A stretch of 53,196 nt of DNA, taken from the NCBI GenBank assembly GCA_964529445.1, contig CAZGWJ010000006.1, forward strand, positions 1 to 53,196, written 5' to 3'. The stretch's first letter is position 1; every line of letters starts with the position of its first letter. Positions 1-6,207 of this stretch are shown here, in pieces. Made by a program: the position numbers and the translations under genes. The DNA comes from CAZGWJ01 sp964529445. Its GTDB lineage: Bacteria > Oederibacteriota > Muellerivitia > Muellerivitales > Muellerivitaceae. Below the pieces are notes generated by a model, which saw only the letters and a program-made list of their open reading frames with translations, was not told the DNA's origin and did not search any database.

Positions 1-527
1 TTGGACTGCTCCATCTCGCGGCCCCACCGGTCCCGGAAGCGCTTCTGGTCGGCCGGGGAATTGCGGAGGGCCTTCTTGCGGTCGTCGCCCATGTCGAAGG
101 CCAGGAGATCCCCCTTGGCCACGGCGTGGTAGCGGTCGATGACGTTCATGACCGGGAACGGCAAGGCCAGGGGCGGGATGGTCGAATCCTTGTACAGCAT
201 CTCGTAGACATCCTTCGGGAGAAGATCGATCTCCACGAGGCCCTGCGACGTCTGGACGGTGAGGCGGTCGCCGAGGGCTCCGGTGCAAAGGAAGGTGGTC
301 TGGTAGGGATTCAACTCGTTCAGCAGGTTGTTGACCAGGAAACCGACCAGGGCCGTGTAGGCCGCGCGCAACTTGTCGGACCGGGACTTCTGGGCTTCGA
401 GGGAATCGTCCTCGTCGTTGCAGAAATAGACCAGCGCCTCATCGACGATCCGGCGCGTCTCGTTGTCCACGCCCTTCAAAATCTCCTCGTATTGGACGCC
501 GCGGACCAATTGCGTTGAAAGAACCAT
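1..527 (-). CDS. Unidentified protein, C-terminus beyond window edge
   Basis: The frame stays open for 175 codons from an ATG at 527 to the left edge, so the C-terminus is missing. A GGAGG ribosome site lies 9 bases before this ATG; another ATG at 536 is out of frame and too close to the site. The visible part starts MVLSTQLVRG and has no signal peptide or membrane segment. An acidic stretch (NDEDDSLEAQK, residues 38-48) separates two predicted helical parts, and the visible end is rich in Arg, Asp and Glu. I do not recognise the family. It has its own promoter (691-720) and an attenuator-like hairpin directly before the ribosome site, so it is probably transcribed separately from the rfb genes upstream. 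Confidence 0.7.
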   Translation of the reverse strand, partial: MVLSTQLVRGVQYEEILKGVDNETRRIVDEALVYFCNDEDDSLEAQKSRSDKLRAAYTALVGFLVNNLLNELNPYQTTFLCTGALGDRLTVQTSQGLVEIDLLPKDVYEMLYKDSTIPPLALPFPVMNVIDRYHAVAKGDLLAFDMGDDRKKALRNSPADQKRFRDRWGREMEQS

Positions 528-541
528 GGAACATCGCCTCC

Positions 542-583
542 AAAAAACCGCCCCCGGAAAAGCCCGGTCGAAGGGCGGCGGTT
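542..583 (-). terminator. Attenuator-like hairpin with U-run in leader of the first gene
   Basis: On the minus strand AACCGCC (583-577) pairs with GGCGGTT (552-546), enclosing a smaller GCCC/GGGC pairing, and a run of six T (547-542) follows. This is the form of a rho-independent terminator, but it lies inside the leader and ends just before the GGAGG that serves the start at 527. It could act as an attenuator or as a switch masking the ribosome site. No ligand-binding fold is recognised; a second small hairpin (CCGATT/AATCGG, 635-653) lies further upstream in the same leader. Confidence 0.5.
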
Positions 584-690
584 GATTGCCCTGAAAATCC
601 ACTCGGAGGAATTTCGGGACGGGAACGGTCTTAACCGATTTCAGTCGAATCGGAAGGGCAGCCACGGGCAGTGACCCAGCGGTTGGCGGC

Positions 691-720
691 ATTATAACAC
701 GCTTGTCGAAATCCCGACAA
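691..720 (-). promoter_or_regulatory. Sigma70-type promoter for the first gene
   Basis: A perfect TATAAT (minus strand, 696-691) is preceded by TTGTCG (720-715) with an 18-base spacer. The inverted repeat TTGTCG-N6-CGACAA (703-720) covers the -35 box and could be an operator. The predicted start near 684 gives a leader of about 155 bases before the ATG at 527. Confidence 0.55.
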
Positions 721-827
721 CTTTCAGGCCCCGTTTATGTGCGCGCAACCCTTTGTTAAACCCTTCAACCTGACGGGAAACCGGTCCGACGACGAAGCCC
801 TTGCCTCAACAACACCCCCGCCCCGCC

Positions 828-1385
828 TCAAAGACCCCGATAGGCCTCGAATCGCTCCCGCATTTCCTGGAACCGGGGATAACCGGCATCCCGGGTCGAG
901 AGGATCGGCTCCCGGCAGGGCCATTGGATCGCCAGGTCGGGATCGTTCCAGACCACGCCGACCTCATCGGAAGGATCATAGGGAGCCGTGCACTTGTAGG
1001 CCACCTCCGCCGTCTCCGAAAGGACGCAGAACCCGTGCAGGAATCCCGGCGGAAGGTAGAACTGGGTGAACTCCGCGCCCGTGAGCCGCACGGTTTCCCA
1101 TCGCCCGAATGTCGCCGACCCCGGACGCGCATCGACCGCCACGTCGAGGATCTCCCCCGATAGACAGGTCACGAGTTTGCCTTGGGGATTCTTCAGCTGA
1201 CCGTGCAGACCCCGGAGGGTGTTCCTCGCGGACGAGGAACGGTTGTCCTGGACGAAGGGGTCCCTGATGCCGGCCTCGCGGTACCTCGCCTGGTGGTAGG
1301 TCTCCAGGAAGAAACCGCGGGGATCGCGATGCACCGCGGGGGTGACGACAAGGAGCCCTTGCAGGCCGAGGGTCGCGACCTTCAC
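828..1385 (-). CDS. rfbC: dTDP-4-dehydrorhamnose 3,5-epimerase
   Basis: Epimerises dTDP-4-dehydro-6-deoxyglucose at C3 and C5 to dTDP-4-dehydro-L-rhamnose in the cytosol. The 185-residue length fits RmlC cupins. The catalytic-His motif reads RGLHGQ (His61), AYKCTAPYDP (129-138) carries the conserved Tyr-Lys, and WNDPD (146-150) is typical. One oddity is Gly63, where the family normally has an aromatic residue (RGLHYQ or RGLHFQ). The ATG overlaps the rfbA stop by 4 bases, so it is the last gene of DUF4301-rfbB-rfbA-rfbC. No rfbD (dTDP-4-dehydrorhamnose reductase) is in the window, so the pathway as seen stops at the keto sugar. Confidence 0.93.
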   Translation of the reverse strand: MKVATLGLQGLLVVTPAVHRDPRGFFLETYHQARYREAGIRDPFVQDNRSSSARNTLRGLHGQLKNPQGKLVTCLSGEILDVAVDARPGSATFGRWETVRLTGAEFTQFYLPPGFLHGFCVLSETAEVAYKCTAPYDPSDEVGVVWNDPDLAIQWPCREPILSTRDAGYPRFQEMRERFEAYRGL

Positions 1386-2263
1386 GTCGCGCCCTTCCCC
1401 GGGAGGATCGAGGACAGGTAACGCCCATAGGGGCCGTCACCCATGGAGCGGGCGATCCGAGCCAGGCCGCCCCGGTCGATGAACCCCTGCCGGTAGGCGA
1501 TCTCCTCCACGCAGGCCACCTTGAGCCCCTGGCGCTCCTCGAGCGCCTGGATGAAGGTGGAGGCCTGCAGGAGGGACTCGGGGGTTCCCGTATCGAGCCA
1601 GGCCACCCCGCGCCCCAGAACCTCGACCCGGAGGGAGCCGGCCCTCAGGTAGGCCCGGTTCACGTCGGTGATCTCGAGTTCCCCGCGACGCGAGGGCTTC
1701 AACCGCTCCGCGATGGATACCACCTTCCGGTCGTAGAAATAGAGGCCGGTCACCGCGTAGGGGGATCTCGTGCGGCGCGGCTTCTCCACGATCGAAAGGG
1801 CCCTCCCCTTCTTCGAGAAGGACACCACGCCGTAGCGCCAGGGGTCCCGGACGCGATAGGCGAAGATCGTGGCGCCCCGGGAAACCCTTGCCGCCGCGGC
1901 CTTCAGGGCGCCCGTCACGCCGTGCCCGTGGAAGAGGTTGTCGCCGAGGGCGAGGGCCACCGGCTCACCCGCGATGAAATCGCGCCCCAGCAGGAAGGCC
2001 TGGGCGATCCCCTTCGGCTCGGGCTGGACGGCGTATCGAACCCTCAATCCCAGGTGGGAACCGTCGCCGAGAAGCCGACGGTACGCCTCGACATTGAGGG
2101 GATCGGTGATGAGCAGGATGTCCCGCACGCCGGCCAGCATGAGGGTGGAGAGGGGGTAATACACCATGGGCTTGTCGTACACGGGCAGCAACTGCTTGCT
2201 CAAGGCCCGGGTCACGGGATGAAGCCGGGTCCCGGCCCCTCCCGCCAGCAGGATCCCCTTCAT
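1382..2263 (-). CDS. rfbA: Glucose-1-phosphate thymidylyltransferase
   Basis: Makes dTDP-glucose from dTTP and glucose 1-phosphate, the first step of dTDP-rhamnose synthesis. The 293-residue protein begins MKGILLAGGAGTRLHP, the nucleotidyltransferase signature, followed by the family motifs SKQLLPVYDKPMVYYPLS and ALGDNLFHG (usual form LGDNIFYG). The frame extends 45 codons further upstream, but the ATG at 2263 starts exactly at the conserved N-terminus and overlaps the rfbB stop as ATGA. Its stop overlaps the start of rfbC in the same way. Length and motifs match RmlA closely, and the neighbours confirm the role. Confidence 0.95.
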   Translation of the reverse strand: MKGILLAGGAGTRLHPVTRALSKQLLPVYDKPMVYYPLSTLMLAGVRDILLITDPLNVEAYRRLLGDGSHLGLRVRYAVQPEPKGIAQAFLLGRDFIAGEPVALALGDNLFHGHGVTGALKAAAARVSRGATIFAYRVRDPWRYGVVSFSKKGRALSIVEKPRRTRSPYAVTGLYFYDRKVVSIAERLKPSRRGELEITDVNRAYLRAGSLRVEVLGRGVAWLDTGTPESLLQASTFIQALEERQGLKVACVEEIAYRQGFIDRGGLARIARSMGDGPYGRYLSSILPGKGAT

Positions 2264-3351
2264 GACGGACCTCCCCCCGCTCCGAGTCGTTCGCGGCCGT
2301 ATTTCCCTTCCAGGACCTTCGCGGCCCACTCGCGATGGTCCCGGTACCAAAGAACGGTTTCGCGCAATCCCTGCCGGAATTCCCTCTTCGGCTTCCAACC
2401 CAGCTCCCTCTCGATGCGGGACGGGTCGATGGCGTAGCGCCGGTCGTGTCCCGGCCGGTCGGGAACCCGCTCCACGAGATCGCGGTGGCTCTTGACGCCC
2501 CGGGCGACGAGGACCGGCTCCCGGTCCGGCGGGCGGACCTCGTCAAGCGCGGAGCAGAGGATCTCCACCACCTCGCGGTTGGTGCGTTCGTTCCTCGACC
2601 CGATGTTGTATTTCCCACCGGGCGTCCCCCGTTCGAGGACCTCCCAGACGGCATCGCAATGGTCCTCCACGTGCAGCCAATCCCGCACGTTCAATCCGTC
2701 CCCGTAGAGCGGGAGTGGACGACCGTCCAGGGCATTGAGGACAAGGAGGGGGATGAGCTTCTCGGGGTACTGGTAAGGACCGTAGTTGTTGGAACAGTTC
2801 GTCAGGAGGACCGGAAGGCCGTAGGTCTCATGGTAGGCGCGCACCAGGTGGTCGGCCCCCGCCTTGGAGGCGGCGTAGGGGGAGTTGGGGGCGTAGGGCG
2901 AAGTCTCCGAGAAGGCGCCCTCGGGCCCCAGGGTGCCGTAGACCTCGTCGGTTGAGACGTGGAGGAAACGGAAACGCGCCCGATCCGTGTCCGGAAGAAT
3001 CCGGTGGCGGGCCCGGGCGGCCTCCAGCAGTTCCAGGACGCCTCCCACGTTGGTCTCGATGAAGGGGCGCGGGGAATCGATCGACCGGTCCACGTGGGTC
3101 TCGGCCGCGAAATTGACCACCCGGGTCGGGGGGAATTCCCGGAAGAGGGCGGATACCGCCTCCGGGCGGGTGATGTCCATTTTCACGAACCGGAAGTCCG
3201 GATGGTCCTTCACGTCCTCCAGGTTGAGGAGGCTTCCGGCGTACGTGAGCTTGTCGGCCGCCACCACGCGCCAGGAACCCCGGGCCAGGGCGCGCCGCAC
3301 GAAGTGGGACCCGATGAACCCCGCTCCACCCGTGACGATCAGGTTCTCCAA
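2260..3351 (-). CDS. rfbB: dTDP-glucose 4,6-dehydratase
   Basis: Converts dTDP-glucose to dTDP-4-dehydro-6-deoxyglucose using bound NAD. The 363-residue protein is an extended SDR: GGAGFIGS (8-15) is the NAD-binding glycine motif, STDEVYG carries the catalytic Thr-Asp-Glu, and YAASK is the YxxxK catalytic pair. The start is TTG at 3351 with GAGG a few bases upstream; no in-frame ATG fits the conserved N-terminus better. It lies 7 bases after the DUF4301 stop and overlaps rfbA by 4 bases, so the four genes form one unit. The last 20 or so residues (Gly/Arg-rich) are not typical of the family. Confidence 0.94.
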   Translation of the reverse strand: MENLIVTGGAGFIGSHFVRRALARGSWRVVAADKLTYAGSLLNLEDVKDHPDFRFVKMDITRPEAVSALFREFPPTRVVNFAAETHVDRSIDSPRPFIETNVGGVLELLEAARARHRILPDTDRARFRFLHVSTDEVYGTLGPEGAFSETSPYAPNSPYAASKAGADHLVRAYHETYGLPVLLTNCSNNYGPYQYPEKLIPLLVLNALDGRPLPLYGDGLNVRDWLHVEDHCDAVWEVLERGTPGGKYNIGSRNERTNREVVEILCSALDEVRPPDREPVLVARGVKSHRDLVERVPDRPGHDRRYAIDPSRIERELGWKPKREFRQGLRETVLWYRDHREWAAKVLEGKYGRERLGAGGGPS

Positions 3352-3358
3352 TTCATCC

Positions 3359-4855
3359 TCACTCCGGCCGATGACGCGGCCTCAACAGGTCGAATACCGT
3401 CTTGACGGGGTCGAAGGTCTCCAAGGGCACTTCCACCAGCACGGTCAGCCACCCCTGCATGGCCCCGTTCCAGAGGCCGGGCCATTCAAGCGCTTTCAAC
3501 GTCTGGCCGTCAAGGGTCTTTCGAGAGATGATCACCGCATCGCGGTCCACGAAGCGGCCGAGGTCGTAGGGTTCGTCCTGGTGGTCCCTCAACCCGCAGA
3601 CGAGGTCCACGGGATTGAAGTGCGTGGCGGCCTTGAAGATCGCCGCCTGTTCCGGGTCCGCGAGTTCCACCTGGGCCTTCTCGACGATCTGGAGGGTGAC
3701 GCTCCCGTCGCGTCCCTTCACCCAATAGGGTCCCCCGCCCGGCTCGCCCGTGTTCCGGACCATCCCGCATACCCGGAGGGGACGGTGGAACCACTCGATG
3801 AGTTCCCGGGGCCCCGACGAACCGCCCGACCAGGGGTCCCGGAAGAACCACCGACGGCACAACTCCTTCATCTCGGCCACCTCGCGGGGATCCGGCGTCC
3901 CCTTCTCCAACTCGCGCAGGAAGGCATGGACCCGTTTCTGGAGGAACACCAGGATCCCGCCCAAAACCTTCTTCCACCGGATCGTGGGTTCGCGCAGGCG
4001 TTGCGGGACCACGTTGTCGATGTTCTTGATGAAGACCATCTCGGCGCCGGTCCTCTGGAGGTTCTTCAAAAGCGATCCATGGCCCCCGGGTCGGAAAACC
4101 AGCCGCCCCTCCCGGTCCCGGAAGGGTTGATTGTCCTCGTCCACGGCCAGGGTCTCGGAGGAAAGCGCCTGGGCGGAGCAGGTGGCCTTGAAGGAACACC
4201 CCAGCAGGGCTCCCATCCGGGCCGTCATCTCCGGAAGGATCGCGTCGAACTCATCCCGATGCTCGGGAGAAACGGTCAGGTGGATCCGGCATGCACCGTC
4301 CTTGCCCCGGATGATCCGCGACGCCTCCGCCAGGTGTTCCTCGAGGGGGGTCCTGTTCCCTTCGGCGTAACGATGGAAGGGGATCAGGGCCTTGGGACGA
4401 TGCGCCAGGCCCAAACCATCCGGGCTGATGATGGAATGCACCGCCCCCTCCACCCCCTCCTTCTCCAGGACCTGCTCCACGGACGTTCCGCGGTCGCGGA
4501 GGCGCTTTTCCCACTCCTCATGGAAGGCGAATTGGCGGCGTTCCTCGACGAAGCGGAGCAGGGCCACCCCCTCGCCCTTGAGAAGGTCGTCGAACATGCG
4601 GGTGGCGGCGCCGGAAGCCGGGATGAACTTGACGAAACGGCCCTCCTCGGCGGCCGGCCCCTGCTGGCGCGCGAACTTGTCCGCCCCGTCGTCCGCGAGC
4701 ACGTGGATGCCGTCGCCTTCGGTGGCGGGACGCTCCAGGCGGACGGGGAGGGGCGGGTCCTTGAAGAGGTCGATCTGCTTCTCGAGTTCGGAGGGCGTGA
4801 GGGAACGTTCCTTCAATCGGAGGAGGTCATCGGGGGTGAAGGGATGAGGGCTCAT
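3359..4855 (-). CDS. DUF4301 family protein
   Basis: A 498-residue protein that I recognise as DUF4301 from the motifs KFIPASGAATRMF (near 70), FRPGGHGSLLKNL (near 250) and MVFIKNIDNVVP. The frame runs 24 codons further upstream, but the ATG at 4855 has AGGAAGG before it and gives the usual family start (FTPDDL). The function of the family is not established to my knowledge. The first two motifs resemble the phosphate-binding loop and the G-rich substrate loop of sugar nucleotidyltransferases (UDP-sugar pyrophosphorylase type); this is my inference from motif shape. It stands 7 bases before rfbB, which would fit a nucleotide-sugar role. No signal peptide. Confidence 0.85.
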   Translation of the reverse strand: MSPHPFTPDDLLRLKERSLTPSELEKQIDLFKDPPLPVRLERPATEGDGIHVLADDGADKFARQQGPAAEEGRFVKFIPASGAATRMFDDLLKGEGVALLRFVEERRQFAFHEEWEKRLRDRGTSVEQVLEKEGVEGAVHSIISPDGLGLAHRPKALIPFHRYAEGNRTPLEEHLAEASRIIRGKDGACRIHLTVSPEHRDEFDAILPEMTARMGALLGCSFKATCSAQALSSETLAVDEDNQPFRDREGRLVFRPGGHGSLLKNLQRTGAEMVFIKNIDNVVPQRLREPTIRWKKVLGGILVFLQKRVHAFLRELEKGTPDPREVAEMKELCRRWFFRDPWSGGSSGPRELIEWFHRPLRVCGMVRNTGEPGGGPYWVKGRDGSVTLQIVEKAQVELADPEQAAIFKAATHFNPVDLVCGLRDHQDEPYDLGRFVDRDAVIISRKTLDGQTLKALEWPGLWNGAMQGWLTVLVEVPLETFDPVKTVFDLLRPRHRPE

Positions 4856-4930
4856 GCCGGCCTTCCTCGGATCGGAAAGGGAGAGTCTTTTTCGGTGTCC
4901 TGAACGCCGAAGCCGGGGATGATCCAAAAA

Positions 4931-5006
4931 TGGAGGCGGCAGGCGGATTTGAACCGCCGAATCACGGTTTTGCAGACCGTTCCCTTAGCCACTTGGGTAT
5001 GCCGCC
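4931..5006 (-). tRNA. tRNA-Cys (GCA)
   Basis: A 76-base cloverleaf on the minus strand. The acceptor GGCGGCA (5006-5000) pairs with TGCCGCC, followed by discriminator T and an encoded CCA (4933-4931). The anticodon GCA is at 4973-4971, and GGTTCAAATCC forms the T loop. It follows tRNA-Gly on the same strand and precedes the DUF4301 gene by 75 bases. Confidence 0.96.
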
Positions 5007-5015
5007 CCGCCACTC

Positions 5016-5056
5016 CAAATAAAGAACCGAAGGGCCCGCGACAGGGGACCTTCGGT
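5016..5056 (-). terminator. Possible terminator between tRNA-Gly and tRNA-Cys
   Basis: ACCGAAGG (5056-5049) pairs with CCTTCGGT (5033-5026) around a 15-base loop, followed on the minus strand by the T-rich TTCTTTATTT (5025-5016). It would end the tRNA-Gly transcript partly or act as a processing structure, since no separate promoter for tRNA-Cys is evident. Confidence 0.4.
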
Positions 5057-5085
5057 CGGGGATACGGGCCCGGTCAGGGTGCGGA

Positions 5086-5160
<75 letters not shown>

Positions 5161-5186
5161 CTGAAAACCCCTTGACCGGGAGCGAA

Positions 5187-5215
5187 ATTATAATGCGCCC
5201 TTCCCCTCCCGGCAA
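5187..5215 (-). promoter_or_regulatory. Promoter for the tRNA-Gly/tRNA-Cys unit
   Basis: On the minus strand TTGCCG (5215-5210), a 17-base spacer and a perfect TATAAT (5192-5187). The start would fall near 5180, about 20 bases before the mature 5' end of tRNA-Gly. Confidence 0.6.
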
Positions 5216-5284
5216 GGCCCCCTTCACCGATAATGCGCCCGCAAACCCCGCAAAACCGGCCGGCACCCGGCGGGGGACGCCCCT

Positions 5285-6106
5285 TTATTCCTTCTTGAGC
5301 CCCAGGTCGCGGGCCACCTGCTCGATGATGTCGACGTCGATGGTCTCGCGCTTCAATAGGTACCCTTCCAGCATGGCGTTGTCGCAGATGGTGTTGATGA
5401 TGCGGGGCGTACCCTTCGTGTACTCGAAGATGGTCTGGAAGGCGTTGTCCGTGAAGACGGGCTTGGCGCAACCCGCCACGCTCAGGCGGTGCTTGATGTA
5501 CTGCTCGCTGGTCTCGCGGGTCAAGGCCTTGATCGTGAACTTGACGGACATGCGCTGGAGGAGGGGGGGATCCAAGGCCAGGTATTCCTCCAGATCCGGG
5601 AGTCCCAGCAGGACGATCGAGATGAGCTTCCGTCCGGGGACCTCGAGGTTCAGGAGCCCCCGGAACTCCTCGAAGATCTCCCTCTTCTGGAGCATGTTGG
5701 CCTCGTCGATGAGGACGATGGCCTTCTTGCCGGATTCGTAGATCTGCATCAACCGCTCGTACAACTGGGAGATGATCAGGGCCTTGGTCTCGCCCGGATT
5801 CTCCACGCCGAGCTGGTGGGCGATCTTCTTCAACAGCCATTCGGCCGTGATCTCGCTGTGGACGATCACCAGGAGGGTGGCCTCGTACTGGGGGTCCTCC
5901 TCCAGCTTCTCGAGGGCCTTTCGAGCGAGGAGGGTTTTCCCGGCGCCGATGGCGCCGATGATGACGGTCAGGCCCTTCATGCTGTCGACCGCATGGAGCA
6001 TTCGGACCATGGCCTCGGCATGCTGGCTGGATTCGAAGAAGAAGCGGCTGTCCGGGGCGTTGGAGAACGCCTGTTCCTTCAGGCCGAAATAGTGTTCGTA
6101 ACTCAT
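5285..6106 (-). CDS. ExeA/GspA-like AAA ATPase
   Basis: A 273-residue P-loop ATPase of the AAA_22/ExeA type. It starts YEHYFGLKEQAF, the typical opening of ExeA-like proteins. Walker A is GAIGAGKT (51-58), Walker B is AIVLIDEAN (129-137), and the C-terminal part with KGTPRIINTICDNAM is the usual sensor-2/lid region. No membrane segment or peptidoglycan-binding domain follows, unlike full-length ExeA. The ATG at 6106 was chosen over an upstream in-frame start because it gives the conserved N-terminus. Related ATPases help assemble secretins or type IV pilus-like machines, or occur as stand-alone DNA-transposition ATPases; no such partner is visible. The TPR gene ends 101 bases upstream, so they may be co-transcribed. 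Confidence 0.85.
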   Translation of the reverse strand: MSYEHYFGLKEQAFSNAPDSRFFFESSQHAEAMVRMLHAVDSMKGLTVIIGAIGAGKTLLARKALEKLEEDPQYEATLLVIVHSEITAEWLLKKIAHQLGVENPGETKALIISQLYERLMQIYESGKKAIVLIDEANMLQKREIFEEFRGLLNLEVPGRKLISIVLLGLPDLEEYLALDPPLLQRMSVKFTIKALTRETSEQYIKHRLSVAGCAKPVFTDNAFQTIFEYTKGTPRIINTICDNAMLEGYLLKRETIDVDIIEQVARDLGLKKE

Positions 6107-6207
6107 GTCGGATCCTCGAAGCATCGGTACGGTCTGCGATCCGCCTGAGGCGCGGTCCGCGGTCGTTGTCGCCTTCCCCGGGGGAGAAGGGGACCGACAC
6201 CTTCATT

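Larger units (their letters stand above)
528..827. other. Intergenic region between the first gene and rfbC
   Basis: Three hundred bases without a supported gene. It holds the promoter, leader and attenuator-like hairpin of the left gene (annotated separately). The part adjacent to rfbC (721-827) shows no clear rho-independent terminator, so rfb transcripts may read into the leader or end by Rho. Confidence 0.6.
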
